From NCBI RefSeq assembly GCF_005280585.1, contig NZ_SZVO01000017.1, positions 118,668 to 182,667 on the forward strand: a stretch of 64,000 nt of DNA. The letters are read 5' to 3'. Of this stretch, positions 35,696 through 44,103 are shown one piece after another. The position numbers were made by a program, and so were the translations under genes. This DNA comes from Dyadobacter frigoris. Its GTDB lineage: Bacteria > Bacteroidota > Bacteroidia > Cytophagales > Spirosomataceae. The notes under the pieces are model-generated. The model had not been told where the DNA came from, did no database searches, and saw nothing but the letters and a program-made list of their open reading frames with translations. How positions within the stretch are numbered: position 1 is the stretch's first letter; every line of letters begins with the position of its first letter.

Positions 35696-38461
35696 ATGGA
35701 AAACATGGTTTACAGATTTTATTTTTTAATGGTGGTTTTGCTGTTTCCGCTTTCGGTGTCCGCAGGATCTTTAAAAGGAAAACTGCTCGAAGCAGCTACC
35801 GGACAGCCTGCGCTTGGCGTCGTAGTTATGATTGAAGGGACAAACTTTCAGGATGTATCAGGACTGGACGGAAGTTTTGCTATTGAAAACATTGCCGGGG
35901 GGAATTACAAGCTTATTATACGACACATTTCCTATCAGACCATCACCAAAGATTTTGTAATCTCCCAGGCTCAGCAGATGCACCTGGATCTGTTTCTGGA
36001 ACCGGCTGTGGATCTAATGCTTAATGAAGTGGCTGTTATCGGTAAAAAAGATAATACAACCGATCAGGCGGCACGATCGATGGAACGCAGCGCGAGTCAG
36101 GTTATGAATATTGTCTCAGCCAAAACGATTCAGATTTCACCGGATCTTACCGTGGCGAACGTCATTCAAAGAATGTCCGGGGTTTCTATTGAAAGAAACA
36201 GCAACGGAGACGGGCAATATGCGATTTTACGGGGTATGGATAAAAGGTATAATTACACGCTGGTAAACGGTGTGAAGATTCCAAGTCCCGACAATAAATA
36301 CCGGTACGTTCCTTTGGATATTTTTCCTTCGGATTTGTTGGATCGCCTCGAAGTATACAAAGCCCTGACGCCGTCCATGGAGGCGGATGCTATTGGCGGA
36401 GCTGTAAATCTGGTTATGAAAGATGCTCCCGACCGTTTTATGTTATCGACCAATGTTTCAAGTGGTTACAATGAGCTTTTTATGCAGCGTGATTTCCAGC
36501 GTTATGACTACAAAAATATTCAATCCAAATCACCTTACGAAAAAAACGGAAGCCAATATAATGCGACTCCTTCGGATTTTTCCAAAGCACCGCTGCAATA
36601 CAGCTCCAAGTCACCGCTGCCTAATTTGCTGGGAAGTCTGGCGATAGGAAACCGGTATTTTGACCGCAAACTGGGCGTGCTTCTGGCAGGAAGTTACCAA
36701 AATACCTACCGGGGGAGCAATAGTTTATTTTTTGATTCTGAAACGGTTGACACACTCAGAGGTGAGACACTTACCAAAAGAAATGAAAGACAATTTTCCG
36801 AGCAACAGACCCGGTATGGCCTTCATTCCAAGCTGGATTTTCGTATCAATGACCGCAATAAAATTCAGTTTTACAACGCTTTAATGAGCCTGACCAATGT
36901 TCAGATCAGGGATGTTAAGTCAACTCAGCTGACCATTGGAGGTTATGATCCGGTCCTTGGTAATGCGACTTTGGGCTATTCGACCCGTTCCCGCTTAACC
37001 CGTCAGAAAATTTTTAACAGCACGCTTCAGGGAAAACATCAACTCACCGGGCATTGGGGACTGGACTGGTCGGCTGTGTATTCGAAGGCAACAAATGAAG
37101 TTCCGGATAATGTAACAATTCCTCTTTTAGGAATAAGAAAGAATTTTGTTGATAAGCCTACGACGGTAGATGATGCGACTGTAAGATGGGAACATAATAC
37201 AGATCGCGACCTGGCTGCTTACCTGAATATCAACTATAAACAAACTGTGGGAACAACAAATCTGGAATGGATGGCAGGAGGGCTTTTCAGAGATAAAAAG
37301 CGAACAAATTTTTATAATAATTATCAGTTAAGGCCTGCGAATCTGTTTGCTGAATACGGCGTTGATTTTACCGATTATGCTCAAATTGATTTTACGATTC
37401 AAAATCCGCGCGGCTCAGTTGCTACCGCACTGAATTATGATGCCACGGAACGGATTAAAGCAGGTTACTTACAATTGAAAGCAGAATCTGCCTTACTTGA
37501 GGTACTCGGCGGTGTGCGTGTGGAAGCAACTGATCAGGGTTATTCTATGCTGTTTCCAATCGGAGAGGAAAGACCTAAGGGCAGCCAGATTTATACAGAT
37601 TTTTTGCCAAGTCTGCATTTGAAATATAAAACAGGCGGTAATGTGAATCTTCGCGCTTCCTATTTCCGCTCGTTGAACAGACCTGGTTTTTTTGAAATTG
37701 TCCCTTACCGGATTGTGAACGAAGAATATCAGGAACGAGGAAATGCTGATTTGAAAAGAGCAGTCGCTGATAATATTGACCTGCGGTACGAGCTTTTTTC
37801 CAAACCTTCCGAGCAGTTTATGGTGGGCCTTTTTTACAAACATATCAAAGACCCGATCGAATACACCTTGCAGAAAGACGCCATCCGAGGGCAGGATATA
37901 TTTTATTCTCCGGGAAATTTCGGAAACGCCAATAACTACGGGCTTGAACTGGATTTTATCAAGTATTTCAAAATGTTTGGTGTCAAAGCAAATTATACCT
38001 ACACACATTCAAAAATCACCACACCAAAATCCAAACGTATACGCAATGAAAGCGGTGATCTTGAAACGATCAGCGTGGAGCAGTCCAGGCCACTTTACGG
38101 ACAATCAGCTCATGTGGCCAATCTTTCTTTTTTGTTTAAAAATGCCAAAAAAGGGATTGATGCCCAGTTGGCCGGTGGCTTTACAGGCGAGCGGATTAAT
38201 ACAGTCTCGCAGTTTTTGAATAATGATTTATGGCAAAAAGGCTTTGTACAGCTGGATGCATCTTTTGAAAAAACACTTAAAAATGGGCTTGGGCTTTTTG
38301 TGAAAGCTAATAACCTTCTTAATACGCCTATGGAGGTATTTATGAAAAATTTCAGTGCGGCCAATAAAGATATTCCCGATCAAAACAGTCAGAAAACCAC
38401 CTTGATGCGGCGGGATTATTACCAGCGGTCTTACCTGATCGGAATACGTTACAAATTTTAA
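35696..38461 (+). CDS. TonB-dependent outer-membrane receptor with carboxypeptidase-regulatory N-domain
   Basis: A 921-residue protein from the ATG of MENMVYRF with a signal peptide ending near LSVSAG. Residues about 25-110 form a carboxypeptidase-regulatory-like beta-sandwich, followed by the plug (TVANVIQRMSGVSIERNS, ILRGMDKRYNYTLVNGVKIP) and a beta-barrel ending in YLIGIRYKF, whose terminal Phe suits BAM insertion. There is no SusD partner downstream; a beta-helix lipoprotein and a phytase follow instead. The receptor probably imports phosphate-bearing products (inositol phosphates, phosphate or bound metal) generated by the phytase. This substrate is inferred from context. Confidence 0.9.
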   Translation: MENMVYRFYFLMVVLLFPLSVSAGSLKGKLLEAATGQPALGVVVMIEGTNFQDVSGLDGSFAIENIAGGNYKLIIRHISYQTITKDFVISQAQQMHLDLFLEPAVDLMLNEVAVIGKKDNTTDQAARSMERSASQVMNIVSAKTIQISPDLTVANVIQRMSGVSIERNSNGDGQYAILRGMDKRYNYTLVNGVKIPSPDNKYRYVPLDIFPSDLLDRLEVYKALTPSMEADAIGGAVNLVMKDAPDRFMLSTNVSSGYNELFMQRDFQRYDYKNIQSKSPYEKNGSQYNATPSDFSKAPLQYSSKSPLPNLLGSLAIGNRYFDRKLGVLLAGSYQNTYRGSNSLFFDSETVDTLRGETLTKRNERQFSEQQTRYGLHSKLDFRINDRNKIQFYNALMSLTNVQIRDVKSTQLTIGGYDPVLGNATLGYSTRSRLTRQKIFNSTLQGKHQLTGHWGLDWSAVYSKATNEVPDNVTIPLLGIRKNFVDKPTTVDDATVRWEHNTDRDLAAYLNINYKQTVGTTNLEWMAGGLFRDKKRTNFYNNYQLRPANLFAEYGVDFTDYAQIDFTIQNPRGSVATALNYDATERIKAGYLQLKAESALLEVLGGVRVEATDQGYSMLFPIGEERPKGSQIYTDFLPSLHLKYKTGGNVNLRASYFRSLNRPGFFEIVPYRIVNEEYQERGNADLKRAVADNIDLRYELFSKPSEQFMVGLFYKHIKDPIEYTLQKDAIRGQDIFYSPGNFGNANNYGLELDFIKYFKMFGVKANYTYTHSKITTPKSKRIRNESGDLETISVEQSRPLYGQSAHVANLSFLFKNAKKGIDAQLAGGFTGERINTVSQFLNNDLWQKGFVQLDASFEKTLKNGLGLFVKANNLLNTPMEVFMKNFSAANKDIPDQNSQKTTLMRRDYYQRSYLIGIRYKF

Positions 38462-38498
38462 AACTTTTTATAAAATTAATTATCAATCTTCAATTCAA

Positions 38499-39758
38499 AT
38501 GAAAAATCTATTTATCTATTGTACGCTGGCTATGTTGGCTTTGGCATCTTGCAAGGACGACAGTGATGATACTACGCCGATTGATGTTCCTGTTGTGCAG
38601 GAATCTGTGGCAGGTGAAGTTTCCGGTGTTTGGACCAAAGGCGGAACTTATAAAATCACAGGCCATATCCAGATCCCGAAAGGAAAATCGCTGACGATTG
38701 AAGAAGGAGTTACTGTTCTTTTTAGTGACTCGGTTATAAAGCCTGAGGTCGTTATTTTAGGGAGTTTGTATAGCTTGGGAACCGCTGCGGCTCCTGTGAA
38801 ATTCACTGTGCCTGATAGCTGGAAAACGGCTAAAAATCTTTACGGAAACCTTTGGGGTGGTTTGATTGCGGGTCCTGAATCGGCAGAATTTGTTTTAAAC
38901 AACACCATTCTTGAATACGGTGGCGCGGTGACAACCGAAGAATCACCGTCAGTGAAAGCTGGTTTGTACAAAGCAGTTGCGGGCGAGCATGTTCCTGTGC
39001 TTTATTATCCGAATGTTAAAGGCAAATTAGTGGTTACCGGCAGCACGATCCGTAATTTTAATGAAGATGGTTTTTATATTGAAGGTGGTCAGGTCATTAT
39101 TGCCAACAATTATTTTTATACAACAGGTGTGTCTGGCGGTGATGCCATCAATATCAAATCGGGTGTACAGGCTGATGTCGCTTTCAATGTTGTGTACAGT
39201 CCTAATACGAATGCACTTAAACTTTCCAACACGGGTGACCGCACTCCGCAGGCTTATATCGTAGGATATAACAATACGATTATCAATGCAGGTTGGAGAA
39301 GACCAACGACCAAAGGCGGGTCGATCTGGCTTGAAAAAGCTGTTCGTGCAGATCTTTACAATAACCTTTTGGCTAATGACCGCTACGGCATTAAAAGAGA
39401 TGCAGGAAATCCGGAAGATGTGAGATCGGTTATCAGCAATACTTTTTATTATGGTTATGACCAGACTACTGCAAATCAGTTCCAGCCTTCCACTGAAATT
39501 GTTAAAGGCGTAAATGACATTATTTCTGCCAAAGCGGGTGAAAATGATCCGAAATTTGTCGGCTATCCGCTAGTTACGTCTAATGCAAATGCTGCCTATG
39601 ATAACACCTGGGATTTTCATTTGCAGACTGGCTCACCGGCACTTACAAAAGGAAAAACTGATTTTACCCGTCTTTTTGCCAATGGCATTATCGTAAACGG
39701 GATTACCTACAAATCTCCTGCTCCGGCTGATTACATCGGCGCGCTGGGTATCAAGTAA
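38499..39758 (+). CDS. Right-handed beta-helix lipoprotein
   Basis: A 419-residue lipoprotein with lipobox LALASC. After an acidic linker the chain shows the short repeated strands and Asn ladder typical of parallel beta-helix proteins (FVLNNTILEYGGAVT, VIIANNYFYTTG, YIVGYNNTIINAG, ADLYNNLLANDRYG). Such proteins often lie at the cell surface and bind or cleave polysaccharides, but no catalytic residues are recognisable here. It starts 37 bases after the receptor gene and is followed by an intrinsic terminator, so the two form an operon. It may be a surface-exposed accessory to the receptor in the place normally taken by SusD. Confidence 0.8.
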   Translation: MKNLFIYCTLAMLALASCKDDSDDTTPIDVPVVQESVAGEVSGVWTKGGTYKITGHIQIPKGKSLTIEEGVTVLFSDSVIKPEVVILGSLYSLGTAAAPVKFTVPDSWKTAKNLYGNLWGGLIAGPESAEFVLNNTILEYGGAVTTEESPSVKAGLYKAVAGEHVPVLYYPNVKGKLVVTGSTIRNFNEDGFYIEGGQVIIANNYFYTTGVSGGDAINIKSGVQADVAFNVVYSPNTNALKLSNTGDRTPQAYIVGYNNTIINAGWRRPTTKGGSIWLEKAVRADLYNNLLANDRYGIKRDAGNPEDVRSVISNTFYYGYDQTTANQFQPSTEIVKGVNDIISAKAGENDPKFVGYPLVTSNANAAYDNTWDFHLQTGSPALTKGKTDFTRLFANGIIVNGITYKSPAPADYIGALGIK

Positions 39759-39766
39759 TGTTTTGA

Positions 39767-39800
39767 CTCCCGGGAGTGATACCATTTCCGGGAGCTTTTT
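39767..39800 (+). terminator. Intrinsic terminator after the beta-helix lipoprotein gene
   Basis: The stem CTCCCGG (39767-39773) pairs with CCGGGAG (39788-39794) around a 14-base loop and is followed by CTTTTT. It lies 9 bases after the stop codon and only 13 bases before the phytase ATG, so read-through probably supplies phytase expression. Confidence 0.7.
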
Positions 39801-39812
39801 AATGATTTATCA

Positions 39813-40919
39813 ATGATTTCGGTGAAAAATCTGATCTGCCCGATTGCCATACTGACGCTGCTTGTTTGTGGCTGCCAGGAAAAAAAGCAGATGTCTGAGG
39901 CGACTCTTTCCGAAGAGAAGCTGGTATCTGTTATTGAACCTTTGTTTGAATCCGACACAGTCGCCCATGATTCGGATGATCCGGCAGTCTGGATTAATCC
40001 GCAAGATCCGGCCCAAAGCCTGATCCTTGGGACGGATAAAGATCAAAATGGAGGATTGTACGTTTTTGATCTGGAAGGAAAGGTCAAAAAGGATAAAGTT
40101 GTCCGGGGACTTCAACGTCCCAACAATGTTGATGTTGAATATGGGCTGATGCTGGGCGGTAAATTAACCGATATCGCCGTTGTCACGGAACGTTTTACAC
40201 ACAAACTCAGAATATTTTCCCTGCCAGATATGAAGCCTCTGGACGGGGGAGGTATTGATGTTTTTGTAGGTGAAACAAAAGAGGGAGAACGTGATTTGAT
40301 GGGCATTGGTCTTTATAAAAACGAAGCTGGAAAAATCTATGCCATTGTGGGAAGAAAAACAGGTCCGACCAGCGGGAGCTACCTTTGGCAATATCTTTTG
40401 GATGACAACGGAAGCGGAATCGTTAAAGCGAGTTTGGTTCGTAAATTTGGATCTTACAGCGGTTTGAAAGAAATTGAATCCATTGCCGTGGACGATCAGC
40501 TTGGTTTTGTATATTATTCTGACGAAGGAAAAGGCGTCCGTAAATACTTTGCTGATCCCGAAAAAGGAAATAAAGAACTAGCTCTTTTTGCCACTACTGG
40601 TTTTACCGAAGACCATGAAGGAATATCGATTTATAAGCTGACCGACTCAACAGGATATATTCTGGTATCAGATCAGGGAGCGAATCAATTTAAAATTTTT
40701 GACCGCCTACCGGATCATGATAGTTCAGGAATGCAAAGGTTGTTAAAAACTGTGAAGGTAAAGGCAAACCATAGCGACGGTTCTGAGATGGTATCTATTT
40801 CTTTAAACCAAAATTTTAAAAGCGGACTTTTTGTGGCGATGAGTGATAACAAAACGTTTCACCTATACCGTTGGGAAGATATTGCGGGGAAAGAATTGTT
40901 GAAAATCAGGAGTAAATAA
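39813..40919 (+). CDS. Beta-propeller phytase (3-phytase), lipoprotein
   Basis: A 368-residue protein with a lipoprotein signal (lipobox LLVCGC). It has the motifs of beta-propeller phytases: HDSDDPAVWINP, ILGTDKDQNGGLYVFD, RPNNVDVEYG, EDHEGISIY and SDQGANQFKIF, whose acidic residues bind calcium and phosphate. The enzyme releases phosphate from phytate (myo-inositol hexakisphosphate) outside or in the periplasm. It lies downstream of the TonB-dependent receptor and beta-helix lipoprotein genes. Together they look like a phytate/phosphate-scavenging locus under the upstream TPR-HTH regulator. A terminator sits between the lipoprotein and phytase genes, so expression may be partly uncoupled. 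Confidence 0.92.
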   Translation: MISVKNLICPIAILTLLVCGCQEKKQMSEATLSEEKLVSVIEPLFESDTVAHDSDDPAVWINPQDPAQSLILGTDKDQNGGLYVFDLEGKVKKDKVVRGLQRPNNVDVEYGLMLGGKLTDIAVVTERFTHKLRIFSLPDMKPLDGGGIDVFVGETKEGERDLMGIGLYKNEAGKIYAIVGRKTGPTSGSYLWQYLLDDNGSGIVKASLVRKFGSYSGLKEIESIAVDDQLGFVYYSDEGKGVRKYFADPEKGNKELALFATTGFTEDHEGISIYKLTDSTGYILVSDQGANQFKIFDRLPDHDSSGMQRLLKTVKVKANHSDGSEMVSISLNQNFKSGLFVAMSDNKTFHLYRWEDIAGKELLKIRSK

Positions 40920-41240
40920 AGCCTGATCCCATGCGGAATTGGAACTTCCGGTTATCAGATACAGGTTGATGAAGTGAGCGACAAGCCCGTTACTGAATAT
41001 GGAATCGTATACACGGCTTATGTCCGTGGGCAGGGAGATCATAATTTCCAGCCTACTATTGCGGATCATAAGATAGTATTTACTGACTCGATTGCAGCTG
41101 GTTTAAATACATTTATCGGAACGGTACCAAACAACGGACAAACATTTTATTATTACCGTGCTTATGGCATCGTAGATGGTATTCCTGTTTACGGTACTTA
41201 TTTAGCTTATACTGTCGAAATTCCTTTATTAAATAAGTAG
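40920..41240 (+). pseudogene. Fragment of an FN3-like repeat surface protein
   Basis: The frame directly after the phytase stop reads IGTSGYQIQVDEVSDKPVTE onward to GQTFYYYRAYGIVDGIPVYG and a stop at 41240. The motif YYYRAYxxxxGxPxYG is typical of fibronectin-III-like modules in Bacteroidota surface lipoproteins. There is no in-frame ATG near the 5' end; the only start candidate is a GTG at 40974 in mid-domain. A good intrinsic terminator follows at once, as expected for a former gene end. It is most likely the 3' relic of a larger exported protein. Confidence 0.65.
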
Positions 41241-41249
41241 CTTAACAAT

Positions 41250-41290
41250 CTCCAACACAAAATCTTAGGATGTCTGTGCTGGAGTTTTTT
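41250..41290 (+). terminator. Intrinsic terminator after the FN3-like fragment
   Basis: The arms CTCCA-a-CACA (41250-41259) and TGTG-c-TGGAG (41275-41284) form an interrupted stem and are followed by six T residues. It closes the rightward phytase region before the leftward MoaF-like gene. Confidence 0.75.
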
Positions 41291-41391
41291 ACGCTGGATA
41301 TAAACTGAAATATCAAGATGGAACTGCCGGCTCCAAGCGCTTTTTTGACACCCACTTCTTTAATACGTCGAAATATTAGCTACTTTAAAAT

Positions 41392-41697
41392 TTAATTAAC
41401 CGGTTTAATCGTTCCTTTGGCATGGATAAAATCACCATTAGGCAATGTCCAGTTCATATAAACGATCTGGTTTTTGTGATCCTGAATCTGGGTTACCGTA
41501 TTACCACTGATTTCTTTCCAGGTGAGTATAAAAAGTTTGGATCGGATTTGGGTAATAATAATTTCAACCGTTTCAGATTCATCAACTTTGATGCCGTTTT
41601 TTTCGGTGATATGAAAAGTTAACGCCGTTTGACTTTCAATGTCGAGCACAGCTTTGGCTCCAAAATCCACTTCAAACTTTTTTCCAATGATTTCCAT
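41392..41697 (-). CDS. MoaF-related small protein
   Basis: A 101-residue protein from MEIIGKKFEVDFG; a start ten codons upstream (41727) overlaps the end of the adjacent pseudogene. It looks like the lipocalin-like MoaF domain found in many stand-alone Bacteroidota proteins (TALTFHITEKNG, LFILTWKEISGNTVTQIQDH, VYMNWTLPNGDF). A role in molybdenum-cofactor biology is implied only by the family name and is not supported by neighbours. Nothing suggests a ligand. Confidence 0.65.
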   Translation of the reverse strand: MEIIGKKFEVDFGAKAVLDIESQTALTFHITEKNGIKVDESETVEIIITQIRSKLFILTWKEISGNTVTQIQDHKNQIVYMNWTLPNGDFIHAKGTIKPVN

Positions 41698-41713
41698 ATT
41701 TTGATATTCAAAA

Positions 41714-42095
41714 TTAGTTTTCAACATAATCTGCTAACTTTTCGAGCGAAGAAAGTGTGCCCTTTTCATTATTTTCAGGTTTGATTCCGGCCGGAATATT
41801 TTTGGTCGGTTTCAAATTTTATCGCTTCGATGGTATGATGCGGCGGGCCAGGCTTTATAAATCTCGACGTAAAACGGTCTTCTGAGCCGGAAGTTTTTCC
41901 GTTTTTGTTTTCATTTTCAGGGTAGAAAAGTGTCATGCTCTAACCGCCGTTTTCTCTAAGATCGTAGTCACGTACTTTTCCAGTCATATCGCCCGGGACC
42001 CGCCATGTTTCAATTCCTTTCGGATCTGTCAGGGCTTTAAATATTTTCGCTGGCGATGCTTTGATTATTTTAGAATTTCGTGTTGTTTGTGCCAT
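41714..42095 (-). pseudogene. SRPBCC (AHSA1/START-like) domain protein, broken by a stop codon and a deletion
   Basis: On the minus strand the frame from the ATG at 42095 reads MAQTTRNSKIIKASPAKIFK onward to RDYDLRENGG, then an in-frame TAG, then SMTLFYPENENKNGKTSGSE and FKETD-like text. Near 41790 the frame shifts by one and the familiar C-terminus appears (NIPAGIKPENNEKGTLSSLE, KLADYVEN, stop at 41714-41716). The order of blocks matches SRPBCC/AHSA1 proteins, but about 20-30 residues are missing at the frame change. The premature stop plus deletion make it a pseudogene unless the stop is a sequencing error. Confidence 0.8.
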
Positions 42096-42230
42096 AATAA
42101 TTAGTAGGAATGTCAGTCGGCAATAGTCATAAACAAAAGTAGAAAACGTTTCAGAAAATAATAATGTGCAACCCGGACAAACAGGAGGGTGTTTTAAGCC
42201 AAAAGATTTTACAACCTTCTTTCCTGGTCA

Positions 42231-43982
42231 TTACTGGCCCGAGCGTCTTTCTCCGATCTGCTGTCTCCACATGGCGTAGTATAATCCTTTCTGTTCCAGC
42301 AAATTCTGATGCGAACCGGTTTCAACGATTTTTCCTTTTTCCAACACATAAATCACATCAGCATGAAGAATTGTCGACAGTCGGTGGGCAATTAAAATAG
42401 TCATCTGCTGTTTGTTAGTAGAAATATCCCGGATCGTTTTGGTAATATCCTGCTCCGTCAAAGAGTCCAGAGCGGAGGTCGCTTCGTCAAAGATCAGTAG
42501 CCGGGGTTTTCTTAAAAGTGCCCTTGCAATCGAAATTCTTTGTTTTTCACCGCCCGAAAGTTTCATGCCGTTTTCCCCAAGCATAGTTTGGACGCCATTT
42601 GAGGCCTTGGCAATTAGTGCGGATGCGGACGCTTTTTCAAGAGCCAGCGTAATTTCAGAATCCGTGGCTGAGGGTTTGGCATAAAGCAGATTCTCTCGTA
42701 TCGTTCCCGCAAATAACTGAGTATCCTGCGTTACAAACCCGATTTGTCTTCTTAATGGATTGTAACGAATGGTTGACGAATCATCTTCATTAAAATAAAT
42801 ATGCCCTTCAACAGGCAAGTAAAGTCCGATCAGAAGTTTCACGAGCGTGGATTTTCCAGAACCCGAAGGCCCGACAAAGGCAATAGTCTGGCCAGATTTT
42901 ACACTGAAAGAAATATTATCAATGGCATTGTAGCCTGCCGACTGATGCCGGAATATAACCTGATCAAATTTAAGACTTGTCAAAGGGCCAACCTCCACGG
43001 AATTTTCGGGTCTCTGCTCAATGGATTTATTCATCAGCTGATCAAAAACCTTCACCGAAGCGTCTACTTCCCTGAATTGTAATATCAAATTACCCAGATC
43101 CTGCAAGGGGCTGAATATCGCGGTAGAAATGAATTGCATAGCAATCAGCTCGCCCGTGGTAAGAATCTTCCTGAAAATCAGCCACAACAATATAAACAGG
43201 ATCGATTGCTTTAAAAGATTCAGTGTTACACCTTGCAGAAAAGTAAGTATCCCGACTTTCCGCGCCTTAAACATCTCTAACTGAAAAATTTCCAGTGTTT
43301 GCTTGTTGAGTCTTCTGATTTCAGAAAAGGTCAGTCCCAGACTTTTTACAAGTTCAATATTGCGCAGACTTTCTGTAATGATACCCGCCTGGGCATTGGT
43401 TTGTTTATTGATATTTCGCTGGATACTTTTTATTTTCTTTGATAATAAACCTGTAAGTGAGCCCAATACAAGTACACCGATCAAAAAAACAGGGATGAGC
43501 AGCCAGTTCTTGTTGAAGCTGTACCAAAGCAAAAATCCTATGGAAATCAGTGAAGAAAATAGAATATTGATAAACGAATTGGTAAAACGTTCTGTGTCCG
43601 TTTTTACTTTTTGCAAAACCGATAAGGTCGTCCCGCTTCTGTTTTCTTCAAATTCCTGAAAAGAAAGACGGAGTGTTTGCTTCAATCCGTCATTAAAGAT
43701 GTTCATGCCAAAATGAGCGACTGCTTTTCTGGTAAGATATTCCTGATACGATTTTGAAAGTTTGGCAGCGACCGCAATACCAACTGCTATCCCGAGCCAA
43801 TACAAAACGCTGTTAATGAGTTCTTTTTCACTAAGGTTTTTAGGGTTGCCTGCATAATCATCAACAATCCTTCCAAAAATTAAAGGGTCTAACAGTGTTA
43901 ACAATTGGGCAAGACCAGCCAGGAAAAGTGACAAAATAATAAGCCGCTTCTGTGGCCGCAGATATTTCCATAGAGTTTTCAT
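42231..43982 (-). CDS. ABC exporter with fused membrane and ATPase domains (MsbA/ABCB-like)
   Basis: A 583-residue half-transporter. The N-terminal part has six TM helices (about residues 15-310) and the C-terminal ATPase has Walker A VGPSGSGKSTLV, signature KLSGGEKQRISIARAL and Walker B LLIFDEATSALDSLT. The length and domain order are standard for homodimeric exporters of lipids, drugs or peptides. It stands alone and no substrate clue is given by neighbours. Confidence 0.92.
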   Translation of the reverse strand: MKTLWKYLRPQKRLIILSLFLAGLAQLLTLLDPLIFGRIVDDYAGNPKNLSEKELINSVLYWLGIAVGIAVAAKLSKSYQEYLTRKAVAHFGMNIFNDGLKQTLRLSFQEFEENRSGTTLSVLQKVKTDTERFTNSFINILFSSLISIGFLLWYSFNKNWLLIPVFLIGVLVLGSLTGLLSKKIKSIQRNINKQTNAQAGIITESLRNIELVKSLGLTFSEIRRLNKQTLEIFQLEMFKARKVGILTFLQGVTLNLLKQSILFILLWLIFRKILTTGELIAMQFISTAIFSPLQDLGNLILQFREVDASVKVFDQLMNKSIEQRPENSVEVGPLTSLKFDQVIFRHQSAGYNAIDNISFSVKSGQTIAFVGPSGSGKSTLVKLLIGLYLPVEGHIYFNEDDSSTIRYNPLRRQIGFVTQDTQLFAGTIRENLLYAKPSATDSEITLALEKASASALIAKASNGVQTMLGENGMKLSGGEKQRISIARALLRKPRLLIFDEATSALDSLTEQDITKTIRDISTNKQQMTILIAHRLSTILHADVIYVLEKGKIVETGSHQNLLEQKGLYYAMWRQQIGERRSGQ

Positions 43983-44103
43983 ATGAGATGTAACTGGACT
44001 TTTGCTGTTTTTAAGGCCTGTACAAGTTAATCACAAAATTCTAAGTTAGTCGAAGATTCTTTAAACGGTTTGTAACCTTCTAAAAAGTGAAGTTGCTCCG
44101 GAT

